Source: a virus. From it: 23,827 bases of DNA. Of the stretch, positions 1-9,517 are shown piece after piece; the stretch's first letter is position 1; the number at the start of each line of letters is the position of its first letter. The position numbers were made by a program, and so were the translations under genes. Below the pieces are notes generated by a model. It was not told the origin of the DNA, did no database searches, and worked only from the letters and a program-made list of their open reading frames with translations. The stretch spans positions 1 to 23,827 of the IMG/VR virus record IMGVR_UViG_3300029258_002041; one strand, 5' to 3'.

Positions 1-337
1 CAGACTTTCTCACCGAATAAAGAGGGACATAATAAATATAACTTGACGTTGCTGTAACAGTTTCATGAGTAGTTCTAGAGTTGCTTCTTTCAGTAATAGG
101 AATACCATCTCTAAAAGTCATAACTTTGTTAGATGCCGCCAATATTGTTAAGGCTTCATATTGCTCCTTGGTAAGTGCTTCTATAACAAATCTCTTTTTT
201 ATTTTTTCAGGATTAGCTTGGAGCAAGCCGCCGTCCAGATTGCGCCTGTTCTCACCAAGCCACAAATCTTCCTGACTGTAACTTTCAGGATGAATACTGA
301 GCAATGTTCCATCTATATAAATGCCATCAAAAGCCAT
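1..337 (-). CDS. Tail protein, 3' end outside window (partial)
   Basis: This frame is open from an ATG at 337 to the window edge (112 codons visible), so the C-terminus is missing. The visible protein begins MAFDGIYIDGTLLSIHPESY and continues with a pattern of an 'RRNLDG' turn, a basic strand 'KKRFVIEALT', then 'KEQYEAL' and 'MTFRDG'. By memory this resembles small tail-tip or distal-tail proteins that carry a rewritten 'LDG...kkrf...Lt.eqy..L...f.D' pattern, but no family can be named. The ribosome binding site (AGGTAGAGAG just upstream) is mediocre. The same frame stays open upstream of this ATG for 22 codons to a TAA, without another ATG. A 30-codon ORF in the neighbouring frame overlaps the start. 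Position after the tube paralogue supports a tail role. Confidence 0.6.
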   Translation of the reverse strand, partial: MAFDGIYIDGTLLSIHPESYSQEDLWLGENRRNLDGGLLQANPEKIKKRFVIEALTKEQYEALTILAASNKVMTFRDGIPITERSNSRTTHETVTATSSYIYYVPLYSVRKS

Positions 338-405
338 AATCTCTCTACCTGTTTTTTCAATAATTGAATGATGTGCTTTGGTGTAATTTGGCTTTGGTTT
401 GCCAT
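313..405 (-). CDS. Possible 30-residue ORF overlapping the next gene start
   Basis: A short ORF begins MANQSQITPKHIIQLLKK and ends at TAG 313-315. Its start has the better ribosome binding site of the two here (AAAAGG, then ATCTAAC, then ATG). It overlaps the start of the tail gene (ATG at 337) in a different frame. It could be a real small protein, a leader ORF that feeds ribosomes to the 337 start, or the true N-terminus of the tail protein reached by a -1 shift at its AAA AAA Lys-Lys codons. Sequence alone does not decide. Confidence 0.3.
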   Translation of the reverse strand: MANQSQITPKHIIQLLKKQVERLWLLMAFI

Positions 406-433
406 GTTAGATCCTTTTATATCACAGGTTAGA

Positions 434-1615
434 TTATTTGTTTTGTTCTATCAATATCAACAAATCCTCAAGACTGTCATAATTCACATCATTGGCGATA
501 ATATAACCATCCGACATCTGAGGCGTGAATGGTTCATATACTATTCGCCGCCCACACAACACAATACTACCAGATTCAATTACACCTAGCAACATTATAC
601 TGAACACGTCGCCACTTTTATAATGATTGTAGTTATCTATGTCATTGTCAAGAAACGACATCTCGCCCGTGACCATTCGATGAGCACAAACCAGACTGCT
701 AATTTCCTCGGTACCGGGAACATAAGATGCAAAAAGATTGTTGTTAGCATTCAAACTAAATTCAGTCAGTTGAATCTGGTTCAGACCTGCATATGTTGAT
801 ATGCCTAATGTTGTGATAAAATCACCATCATAAAGTTGTTCTCTTACCGAGTCAGAAACCACCGATGTAGTATCAACAATTTCTTTGGCAAACATGCAAT
901 CAAAGCCAAAAACCGGCAACACATCCACTCTGAATTCAAAAGCAAAAGAATCTACCTTTACTCCATTATAAAGGAAATAATCACTGTCTCTCTTGGCTTC
1001 GACACAAAGGCTTTCGTCAATCTTATGGCTGATTCTGTCATAGTAGTCAGACACAAACACTGATACATCACTGCTTGTAGAGTCAATCATTCCAAAAACA
1101 GCATCATTTGTGCTGTAATCTTTTGCCATTGTTGAATTTTGCGCCCTTGTGACATCAAAAGTATACCTGACGCCAGATGGAGACTGTGAATCAGCAGCAG
1201 AAGCAATGTTGGTAACAGCCATAATCTCACTTCCAACCACCAAATTCGCCGCAGAATCAAAGCAATTTGCCGTCAAGGGGTAAACATCAAAAGAAGTAGT
1301 GTCACTGCTTACAGCCGCAATCAGGGCACCATATGATATGTTTCCATTCTGATATAAAGTCTTGTCAGCAAAATCAATCTGTTTCCCCATTGCAACCTTA
1401 AAAAGATTGAGAAAGCTATCGTTGATGCGTATATTAAGACTTATACTGCCAGATCCAATATAATTGTCCTGAATGTGCTCTCCCCGATCCATAAAATTGA
1501 AATAGACAGTATCGTTCAGACCAGATCCTAGCTCTTCAGATATCATGCCTAAAGGTTTGTCGGGAATGCCTGTCTTAAATTGTGATTCAAGTCCAATATA
1601 TATATAACTAGGCAT
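434..1615 (-). CDS. Second tail-tube-fold protein (distal tail candidate), paralogue of the main tube protein
   Basis: This 393-residue protein aligns by eye along its length with the tail tube protein at 11008-12504. N-termini match (GLESQFKTG against GEETTYGQM; an ISEEL/TSESV strand; DNYIGSGSIS against SVIGSSSVGG). Middles match (SDYFLYNGVKVDSF against VAFFYTGCKVNTL). C-terminal halves match (NNNLFASYVPG...HRMVTGEMSF against NNNLFPDKIPFG...QREVTGTFNI). A beta-rich insert at about residues 92-175 ('VVGSEIMAVTNI', ending 'DYSTNDAVF') resembles inserts in the tube protein. It sits directly after the tape measure and small membrane genes, where phages encode the distal tail protein, which also has a tube-like fold. 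I infer a distal ring or tube-cap role. The start has an AGGTAGGTG ribosome binding site. Confidence 0.65.
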   Translation of the reverse strand: MPSYIYIGLESQFKTGIPDKPLGMISEELGSGLNDTVYFNFMDRGEHIQDNYIGSGSISLNIRINDSFLNLFKVAMGKQIDFADKTLYQNGNISYGALIAAVSSDTTSFDVYPLTANCFDSAANLVVGSEIMAVTNIASAADSQSPSGVRYTFDVTRAQNSTMAKDYSTNDAVFGMIDSTSSDVSVFVSDYYDRISHKIDESLCVEAKRDSDYFLYNGVKVDSFAFEFRVDVLPVFGFDCMFAKEIVDTTSVVSDSVREQLYDGDFITTLGISTYAGLNQIQLTEFSLNANNNLFASYVPGTEEISSLVCAHRMVTGEMSFLDNDIDNYNHYKSGDVFSIMLLGVIESGSIVLCGRRIVYEPFTPQMSDGYIIANDVNYDSLEDLLILIEQNK

Positions 1616-1623
1616 ATCAGCAC

Positions 1624-1752
1624 CTACCTATCGTCAAGGTATCTTTTTAAAGGACACCAAAAATAATAATCCGTCCTAGTCCACACAAAAAACGCCACAA
1701 TAACAATGGCCTCGGCTATAATATCATTAACCTTAAACAAGATCCTCTTCAT
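1624..1752 (-). CDS. Small single-span membrane protein (42 residues)
   Basis: A 42-codon ORF fills the gap between the tape measure and tube-paralogue genes. Its ATG (1752-1750) overlaps the tape-measure stop in a TAATG, the same 1-nt overlap used at several other junctions in this cluster, which argues that it is translated by coupling. The protein has a short basic start (MKRILFKVND), one hydrophobic segment at about residues 11-24 (IIAEAIVIVAFFVW), and a charged tail ending KRYLDDR with one Cys. It ends just before the next gene, whose ribosome binding site overlaps its last codons. No family is recognised. Position suggests a tail-associated or inner-membrane protein; a holin or superinfection-exclusion role is possible but unsupported. 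Confidence 0.6.
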   Translation of the reverse strand: MKRILFKVNDIIAEAIVIVAFFVWTRTDYYFWCPLKRYLDDR

Positions 1753-4700
1753 TATTGAATTTTCCTTGCTATTTCACGCTTCAGCTCATGCTTCAATTCT
1801 TTTGCAACATCCTTTCTTGCTACAAAGTCTCCGGTATAAGGTTTGCCCTCTACATTCAGTGTAAGAGTGATACTACCCATATCTTCCGCACCTTGTGTGG
1901 TGCTGACAATGTTTGGATCTTCTGTGCCCGATGCACCAACTTGACCGCCTGAATACAATCTTGCAGGCATTGAAGTTTCAAAGAATTCCCTGTTAGCATT
2001 GACGCCCTTACGACTGACGATATAAGAACCGACCGGCAGGAATGTTTGTATCTGATCAATACCTTTTTGCCCTCTGATAAGTCTGGCTCCGCTGTTCATC
2101 AAGTCGAAAATACGCCTGTTTTGATCGTACATGCCTTTGGGTATATATGCTTCTCCGTCAGAAACCCTGACAGAAACAGCACCGCCATGTTGCATTCCCC
2201 TTCCATTGCCGCCATTGGCAAAATTGTCTGCACCACCACCTATTCCAGCCATCTCATTTGCTGCTGTTAACAAATTATCAGCTATTTGTTGTGTCAAATC
2301 TCTTGCCTGCTCAAGCGGCCCATTAGCACTTCTTGTCGCCTCAGCAAGCTCATCCATGTTGTTTGCAGATTCTCTGACATTTTCTCTTGCTCTTTCTGTT
2401 ATTTCTGACCCTTCTCTAAATTCATTAGCAGCCTCGTTAGCAGCCCTTGTCACATCAGACCATTTCGAGCCAAGTCTCTTGATAACTTCTTCAGTCATGT
2501 CAAGAATCTTGTTGTTTTCTTTATTGTCATCTACCAGATCTTTACCTATGGCCTTTGTCTGTTTCAAAATAGAAATCATCTCATCCGCTGTTATTGCACC
2601 AAAGCTTTCAGCCACCTTTCCGATAAGCAATACCATCGTTGTTAAAGCCGGAATCACACCTTGTTCTAAAAGAACTACCATTTGGTTCAACGCTTCCTCG
2701 GAAGACAATAACTCATTGGCATATGCCATAGCTTGCACTTTGGCCCTTGCGCTGAAAGCATCACCCTGCTTCTTGATGGCATCATACATCTCCTTTGCAA
2801 TCTCTCTTTGCTGATTGGCAATGCCCAGTTGCTTTTTACGTAAATCAAATATTTTCTGATGATTTCGTTCTTGTTTCTCCAAGAAAGCGGCCAGTTTGTC
2901 TTGCAGATTTTCGTCACTAACCCCAAGATCAATCAGTTTCTTAATCAAATCAATGCGTTTGGTGTAATAGGCGTTCTGCTCTTCTATCAGTTCGATTTGT
3001 CTGTCGATAGAATCTCTCTGTCTGTCATAATTGCTTAACAATTTCTGCTGCTGGCCTAATTGATTGCCAATATTACCAGTTATATCACCAATCTTGTTGC
3101 TAATTTCCGATGCTGCTGTGCTAATATCACGGAATGCTTGTTCTTCTCTTTCTAATTCTCTTGTAGTCATGCCTATTTGGTCATTAGTTCTAACCAAAGC
3201 ATTATTTAGCAATCTAATTATCTGCTCCTGAAATTTTAGCTCTTCATTAAAAGAAACTTCTTGATCATTTGCCTTTTTTATAATGTCTCTTTGCTTAGAC
3301 AACTGACTATTGATATTTTTAAGCTGACTAAATAAATCATCATATTGCTTTGCCCTTTGTTTTTGTTGCTCATTGTCAAGAGTAGCTTGCGATATGCTGA
3401 TCTGTCGCAACTTAGTTCTAATCTCTGCCGATTTTTCATTTAAATCATTAATCTTTTCCTGTGCCTTTTTCCTGTCTTGAACCAATTCGTTTAATTTCTT
3501 TTCAGCACTTATAATTCCAGAAACACTGATACCTACCTGTGATAACAATTTTAAAATGTCAAGTTCAGCATTCATTTTTCTCAAAGTGCTGGCAGCTTCA
3601 AGTTGAGCTTCGGCATATTTTTTCATTCTTTCAACAGCATCATCAAGCATCTCGTTAAGCAACCTATATGCTGATATAGCATTAGATACACCCTCTCTTG
3701 TAACATTTCCAAACAATTGAGATTTCATGCTCGCATCCGTTATGCTGTTACTCACATTTCCTACCACCTTGTCAAACACATCAAAATACTTGTTGGCCTT
3801 TTCAATAGCCAAACCCATCCGTTCAAATTTGTCAGACAATGCTATGCCTTCAATATCAGATGCGACATCATGAATTTCCTTGAGCAACTTGCGTGCATTT
3901 TTAAGCTGTCTTTCCGCATCAAATGATTTTTTAAACTTGTCACCAAGACTTAGCAATGCTTCAAATTTTGCTATTTCAAGCTTCAAGTCTAAAACAATTT
4001 CCCTGTCATCAAAATATTGATCTATGGCATTGCTCGCATTTTCCATTTGAGTTTGTAAATGTTCAACAAACTCAAACAACGCTTTTTGTGCAGGGCTTCC
4101 AGCCTCAAAAACGCTTATGATGTCACGCCCTATCTCAAGCGAATATTTTCTCACTATTTCACTTGCAAGCAAAAAGTTAGACTCAAAAATATCAGGAAAT
4201 TCCAGTAATTCTTCTTTGGTTATTTTCCCTATATTCTGAATGCCTTTGGCTAATACCTCCAGCATAATATCAATAGAAGCTGCATCTCTATCCACCACAA
4301 CCCCAAATTCAGCAAAAGCATCAGCCAATAATTTTGTTCTATATGTTACTTCATCATACCCTTCAGGAAGAACCTCAAGGCTTTTAACATGTTTGTCAAC
4401 CTCATCGCTCATGGCACGAAAAAAATTCTGAATCACACTGATCTGTTGATCTGCATTTCTGGCATCAGCAACTTGGGCGAAAATATTGCCTAAATCTTCG
4501 GTACTACCTACCAGACCTTCTATCACATCAATCATTTGTCGTGCAGCCTCTTCATAATTGCCGTAAATGCCAAGAGTTTTTTCCGTTTCTTTTCTTAACT
4601 CCAATAAGGTTTGAATATAATTCTTTGTCTTGTCGTCTAAATCACTATAATCACCATCCAGTTTCTTAATGACATCAATCAAAGGCTCAGAAGCAGCCAA

Positions 4701-7700
4701 AAATTGCTTAAATTTCTTTTGAAGCGTATCTTTAGTTTTGGACAACCTTTCAGCCGAAACCATTCCTGCCTCAAAACCTTCCGACAATCTTTCAACTTTA
4801 TTGTTCAGCACACCCAATTCTGTGGCATACACACCGGCAGCAAAAGCACTTGCCTTCAATTCATTTCTGAACACCTTGGCACGAAACGCATGCTCTTTCA
4901 TTGAAGCAGCACCTAGCCAACCAAAATAAGTTGTTTGCTCTATCGCAATAGTGTAATTCGTCATAGCTTTTTCAACTTCTTCAACATTTTTTGCTCTCAA
5001 TGCTTGTGCTTGAAATTCTGCTATTTCTTTATAAGCTTTTGCTATTTTTTCCGCTTCATCTTTCAATGATATCAATTTGCTTTTGATTTCATCTATGTTT
5101 CCAATATCAAAATCAGGAATATTCCCCTTAATGTCTTTAAATGCCGTCACCACTTTCACCGCTGCTTTGTCAAGACTGATATACCCATCCTCATAATCTT
5201 CAATTGCATTTATTGCATCCGAATACTTAGAGACTAGCTTCTGCTGTTCGGCTATTGATTGGTTAGTTTTGTCTATAGCTTCTGATATTTCTTCACTTGT
5301 CGTCACAAAGAGATTGTAAAGAGGTTTTAAGATTTCCAAAACCAAAGTAACTGTCAAGTAAATATTAAGCAATCTGCTTGCAAATTTAGCCAACATCTGT
5401 AATGTTATACCAAGAGCTGCACTAAATCCTATAGCACCACTTTTTGCCAGTTGCCAAGCTGCTGTCAACACTCTTAAATTTTCACTAAGACCAACAGCAG
5501 ATCTGGATGCTATCACCAAGTTTTCATGTGCTTTTCTTTGCGCATCTTTGGCACCTATCAAAGCACGTTTATAAGCAGTTGCGGCATCAATATTGCCCCT
5601 GATAGCATCAGCAAATTTAGCCGCCGTAATAGATCCTCTTTTTAACTCAGCTTCTATGCCTTTTTGTGCTACATTCAAAGCACCCAAAGCACTTCCATAC
5701 TTATATACAGATGCCTGCGTCTTTATCATTTGGTTCTCAAACAAGCTCGCTGAAATAGTACTTCCCTTAAATTGAGCCACTGACTCCTTCAAGATTGCTT
5801 TATTAATGTCTGCAAAAGCATTTCTCAGACCAATAGTCTCTCTTGCAGTTCTCTTTGTTTCTTGGCTGAGCGAAAACATAGCTTTAGCACCAACAGCACT
5901 ATTTTTTGCAAATCTGCTTAAAGCTTGAGTTTCCATGTTTATATATTGAGCAAAATTTATATGCTGATATTTCAATACCCCTTTCAACAAAACACTAGTA
6001 GCAGATGAAACCGCAAGCAAAGACACCTTCCATGCTGCAAAAGCTGCTGCAACGCTTGCTATACCACCTAACATACCACCCAATTTTTCATCAAGAGTTT
6101 CAACCGCATCTATAGCATCAACTATAATTTTGGACACAGAAAGAAACGCATCAACAAAGGGCTTGACATTGATTCGCAAGACTGCATCCAACGCTGCACT
6201 AATCTCTTTTAAAATACGTTCAGGACGATCTTTCATGGCGTTATACATTTCTTCTGTTGCGCCCGCAGAATTACTTCCAATCTCAGCTATAGCCATGTTT
6301 ACATCATCAATATTTTTTGCCAAAGTGATAAAAGATTTAGCACCACGCAGTCCCAATCGCTCAAACACAGTGCCAACTTCTTCAGCTGTCAATGCACCAG
6401 CATTCAGCTTATCAGCAACCTTCTCCATCACGTCCATAAAATCAAGAGGTTTGTTCATATCTATTTCAATATCAAATGCCTCAGAAAATTTGTCTGCATC
6501 TTTAGCCATGCGAGCAAATATAACCTGCAATGAACGACCAGCTATACCAGCCTTTATCATATTATCATTCAAAACACCCAAAATAGCCGCCAACATATCA
6601 AAAGAGACACCAACTTCATGAGCAGTAGCAATAGAATACTTCATACCATCTCTAAGTTCTGACATTTCAACAATATGGTCTCTAAAGGTTGCAACCAAAA
6701 CATCATTAATATGAGTAAACTGTGCAGTCTGATTTCCTACAAAGGCAAGCTCCTTTCTGAAATTCTTATAAATACCAGCAACAAGCTTTGTGAAGTCAGC
6801 AACCTCTTCTTCAGTCGCAATAATTGCTTTTAATGTGCTCTCAAACGCCGATAAAGATTCTTCAGCAGCCAAACCTGCCGAACCTAATTGATAAAATAAT
6901 TCACCAGTTTCTTCAAATGCTGCTCCCATCGTAACCGCAGCATCATACATTTCCTCTCGCATTATTTTGGCAACCTTGGCTGTAGACATTATTTCGCTTC
7001 TAACTGTCCGCATAGCACGAGCTAGCTGATCTTGAGAGTCTATCAACGAATCAATAGCACTTTTTAGTCTGTCAAATGCTCCAAAGAATATTGCAAAACC
7101 AATCAACCATGCGCTCTGAGACTTGATCATCTGAGTAAAGCCATCAACCGTCCATCGTGCCATAGCTTTAGATGCATCAGCCGATCTTGCCATCAACAAG
7201 TTTGATTCTTGCAATCTCTTTTCATATTTTGCTTGTTGAACCGTAACCCGTGACATTGCAGCACTAACCTCTTTTTGTGCCGCCTTCAATTCCTGATAAG
7301 CTTTATTTTGTCCCAACAAAGACGCATAGCTTCTGTTTGTAGCTGCCGAATTTTTCTTGGTCTGTAATTCAATCGCAGCCATCGAAGTTCGGATGGCAGC
7401 TTGTGTATCCACCAACATCGAATATTCTTTGCCCAAAGCCGTCACAATAGATTTCAGGATAGAAGCACTGCGAGATGCTTGGCTCATGCCTGATGAAAAA
7501 GCACCCGCAGATGCAGACACATTATTAAGCTCAGTTTCAAGCACCTTAACTCTCTGCGCAGCCAAAGCAGATTTCTTTTCCAGTTCAGACATGGGAAGTC
7601 CCACACCCTTGATTACTTTCCCCAAAGCCTGAAAGTTTTTAGGATCTACAATAGGACGTATGGCCTGCACTTTGATTCTGGTAGCAGCCATCGTTTCTTC

Positions 7701-9512
7701 AACAAGCAACCCAAGCTGATCTGTTGTTTTCTTTGTATCAACGCCAAGCTGTCGTATAGCTTGGTCTATCTTGCGAAACGCTTCGCTTGCCTTTGTACCA
7801 ACAGCAGTAGTATCTGTTCCATATTTCCTCATCTCTGCTGTTATTTCAGTCATTCTGGCTTTCAGTTCATTGAGTTTGGCAGCCTGTGCTTCAGGACTCC
7901 AGCCTAAAAATCCACCTGTTGCCTTTTGTTTTCCAAGAACTGCACCAGTCTTTCTGGCTCTTGACAACTCTTCAATCAAGGCACTTACGGTCAACACTGT
8001 TTCTTTGAAAGAAATTGTTAAGTCACGAGCTTCTTTGTCTATGTTTTCAATGTTGGCAGCCGCTTTTGTAGCCGCAGCTTCGTCAATAATGCCCTGAGCC
8101 ATCACCGCTCTCAGATCAAGAACATTTCTATAAGTCTTGTCCAGTTCAATATTATATTTTTCTAATTGAACCAAGTCTGATATGAATTGTCGTTCTCTTC
8201 CTTTGTACGCGCCAGCACTATATGCCTGCAAAACCTGTCTCTCAGCTTCAGCAAGCAAATGTGTTGTCTCAGCCAATTTGACAACTTTGTCTCGATACTT
8301 TTCAGAAGCAGCCGCCGCTATTTTAAGACTGTTCTGTGTAGCCGCCGCAAACTGATAACCAGCATCAGTCGTGTAAATCCACTGTAGTTCGACTTTTTTC
8401 AAATTGTTATTCAGTCTGCTTGATTCATCTCCTATTCTTTTTAACACATCTGAGATTGGATCAACTTTTTCAGCAGCCAAAGCAATAGGCTTCAAAGTAG
8501 GCGTTCGTCTGAGCAAATTGTTATATACCTCAACCTGCACAATATTTTGCTGATAAACAGTCAACAACCTCTCCAAAAGATCAATCTCTTCACGTATTTC
8601 TTTGCCTGCTGTGCTCTCTCGTTGCACATCGTTAAGCGACCTATATGTCGCCAACAATTCAAGCAATCTCCCTCTATATTTATAAACATCATTGCCTAAT
8701 TCATCAAAATGCTTCTTTGCCCGTACAGCATCAGCAATATCCAACACCTTTAGCTCTTCAAATTTAAAAGACGTTGCCAAAATTCCCACTTCCCTTAACC
8801 CTACAACCAAACCATCTATTTCTTGCTTGGTGACTTTGAAACCCGCTCGCAATTTATCAATAATAGGCAAAATATTACGAAAAATTTGTATATCAGTCGG
8901 CCTAACCAACTCAAGCAATTTATCAAAGTCTTGTCGATCAAATTTGATGCTAATAGGCGCAGCTTTGGCTACCGCTTGCATTTTAGCAATCGCATTTTCA
9001 AAACCAGCAATTATCTCATCAAATTTTTCAGTTATAGGGCGTTCAGACGAACCACGACCATGAATATCTATAATAATCGTAGCTCCAGATATAGCTTGAA
9101 TCTCGGCTTGAAAAGCTTTACCCGCCTCCGCAGCCTGTTGCATGGTAGAAATAATATCCTGCACAGAAGTCTTAACAGTTAAAGCCATAGACTCTGACGC
9201 AATTGCTATTTCTCTATAGGCAAGCTCAATCTCATGCAGCCTTGCGATAAACTTGTTCATAAATCGAGTCATCGATGCACTAGTATTGCCTATAGTTCTA
9301 TTTACCTTTATGATTTGTTTTCTGATCACTTCATATCTGTTGGCTATTTTTTCAATTCTTTTCGCAACTTTGTCAAGTGTTGCTGTATCAATGCCCTTGC
9401 TTACTTCTTTAAGTTTTTTGTTGACACCTTTTAACTGCTTCTCAATCACCTTTGGTATTGTAGGCGCACCTTCCTCAGCTTTTACAGTTATATAAATATC
9501 AGTTCCAGCCAT
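1752..9512 (-). CDS. Tail tape measure protein (TP901-like core)
   Basis: At 2586 residues this is much the longest gene. It sets tail length by spanning the tube lumen during assembly. Residues 1-760 are mostly amphipathic helix and coiled coil. About residues 800-1105 carry the phage minor-tail/TP901-type core, with a Trp-Leu-Ile-Gly-Phe hydrophobic stretch and a long Ala/Gly/Glu-rich helical region ('GSAGLAAEESLSAFESTLKA', 'AGIAGRSLQVIFARMAKDAD'). Hydrophobic segments follow at about 1140-1175 and 1375-1400. Residues about 1700-2350 are heavily charged coiled coil. The C-terminus (about 2425-2525) has the typical 'GGAVSVRVSDGEAYIPKGMY' and 'PVGSYIVSRKG' pattern of tape measure ends. No muralytic motif was noticed. 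It starts 5 nt after the chaperone gene behind TAGGAG. Confidence 0.93.
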   Translation of the reverse strand: MAGTDIYITVKAEEGAPTIPKVIEKQLKGVNKKLKEVSKGIDTATLDKVAKRIEKIANRYEVIRKQIIKVNRTIGNTSASMTRFMNKFIARLHEIELAYREIAIASESMALTVKTSVQDIISTMQQAAEAGKAFQAEIQAISGATIIIDIHGRGSSERPITEKFDEIIAGFENAIAKMQAVAKAAPISIKFDRQDFDKLLELVRPTDIQIFRNILPIIDKLRAGFKVTKQEIDGLVVGLREVGILATSFKFEELKVLDIADAVRAKKHFDELGNDVYKYRGRLLELLATYRSLNDVQRESTAGKEIREEIDLLERLLTVYQQNIVQVEVYNNLLRRTPTLKPIALAAEKVDPISDVLKRIGDESSRLNNNLKKVELQWIYTTDAGYQFAAATQNSLKIAAAASEKYRDKVVKLAETTHLLAEAERQVLQAYSAGAYKGRERQFISDLVQLEKYNIELDKTYRNVLDLRAVMAQGIIDEAAATKAAANIENIDKEARDLTISFKETVLTVSALIEELSRARKTGAVLGKQKATGGFLGWSPEAQAAKLNELKARMTEITAEMRKYGTDTTAVGTKASEAFRKIDQAIRQLGVDTKKTTDQLGLLVEETMAATRIKVQAIRPIVDPKNFQALGKVIKGVGLPMSELEKKSALAAQRVKVLETELNNVSASAGAFSSGMSQASRSASILKSIVTALGKEYSMLVDTQAAIRTSMAAIELQTKKNSAATNRSYASLLGQNKAYQELKAAQKEVSAAMSRVTVQQAKYEKRLQESNLLMARSADASKAMARWTVDGFTQMIKSQSAWLIGFAIFFGAFDRLKSAIDSLIDSQDQLARAMRTVRSEIMSTAKVAKIMREEMYDAAVTMGAAFEETGELFYQLGSAGLAAEESLSAFESTLKAIIATEEEVADFTKLVAGIYKNFRKELAFVGNQTAQFTHINDVLVATFRDHIVEMSELRDGMKYSIATAHEVGVSFDMLAAILGVLNDNMIKAGIAGRSLQVIFARMAKDADKFSEAFDIEIDMNKPLDFMDVMEKVADKLNAGALTAEEVGTVFERLGLRGAKSFITLAKNIDDVNMAIAEIGSNSAGATEEMYNAMKDRPERILKEISAALDAVLRINVKPFVDAFLSVSKIIVDAIDAVETLDEKLGGMLGGIASVAAAFAAWKVSLLAVSSATSVLLKGVLKYQHINFAQYINMETQALSRFAKNSAVGAKAMFSLSQETKRTARETIGLRNAFADINKAILKESVAQFKGSTISASLFENQMIKTQASVYKYGSALGALNVAQKGIEAELKRGSITAAKFADAIRGNIDAATAYKRALIGAKDAQRKAHENLVIASRSAVGLSENLRVLTAAWQLAKSGAIGFSAALGITLQMLAKFASRLLNIYLTVTLVLEILKPLYNLFVTTSEEISEAIDKTNQSIAEQQKLVSKYSDAINAIEDYEDGYISLDKAAVKVVTAFKDIKGNIPDFDIGNIDEIKSKLISLKDEAEKIAKAYKEIAEFQAQALRAKNVEEVEKAMTNYTIAIEQTTYFGWLGAASMKEHAFRAKVFRNELKASAFAAGVYATELGVLNNKVERLSEGFEAGMVSAERLSKTKDTLQKKFKQFLAASEPLIDVIKKLDGDYSDLDDKTKNYIQTLLELRKETEKTLGIYGNYEEAARQMIDVIEGLVGSTEDLGNIFAQVADARNADQQISVIQNFFRAMSDEVDKHVKSLEVLPEGYDEVTYRTKLLADAFAEFGVVVDRDAASIDIMLEVLAKGIQNIGKITKEELLEFPDIFESNFLLASEIVRKYSLEIGRDIISVFEAGSPAQKALFEFVEHLQTQMENASNAIDQYFDDREIVLDLKLEIAKFEALLSLGDKFKKSFDAERQLKNARKLLKEIHDVASDIEGIALSDKFERMGLAIEKANKYFDVFDKVVGNVSNSITDASMKSQLFGNVTREGVSNAISAYRLLNEMLDDAVERMKKYAEAQLEAASTLRKMNAELDILKLLSQVGISVSGIISAEKKLNELVQDRKKAQEKINDLNEKSAEIRTKLRQISISQATLDNEQQKQRAKQYDDLFSQLKNINSQLSKQRDIIKKANDQEVSFNEELKFQEQIIRLLNNALVRTNDQIGMTTRELEREEQAFRDISTAASEISNKIGDITGNIGNQLGQQQKLLSNYDRQRDSIDRQIELIEEQNAYYTKRIDLIKKLIDLGVSDENLQDKLAAFLEKQERNHQKIFDLRKKQLGIANQQREIAKEMYDAIKKQGDAFSARAKVQAMAYANELLSSEEALNQMVVLLEQGVIPALTTMVLLIGKVAESFGAITADEMISILKQTKAIGKDLVDDNKENNKILDMTEEVIKRLGSKWSDVTRAANEAANEFREGSEITERARENVRESANNMDELAEATRSANGPLEQARDLTQQIADNLLTAANEMAGIGGGADNFANGGNGRGMQHGGAVSVRVSDGEAYIPKGMYDQNRRIFDLMNSGARLIRGQKGIDQIQTFLPVGSYIVSRKGVNANREFFETSMPARLYSGGQVGASGTEDPNIVSTTQGAEDMGSITLTLNVEGKPYTGDFVARKDVAKELKHELKREIARKIQ

Positions 9513-9517
9513 TGCAC

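Noticed and set aside
1624-1752. Small membrane ORF as a holin
   Set aside because: One short span and no lysis gene nearby; the endolysin is more than 16 kb away.
2131-2814. Plus-strand ORF of 227 codons
   Set aside because: Lies wholly antisense to the tape measure gene, is low-complexity (Ala/Ser/Leu-rich reverse of the coiled coil) and has no ribosome binding site.
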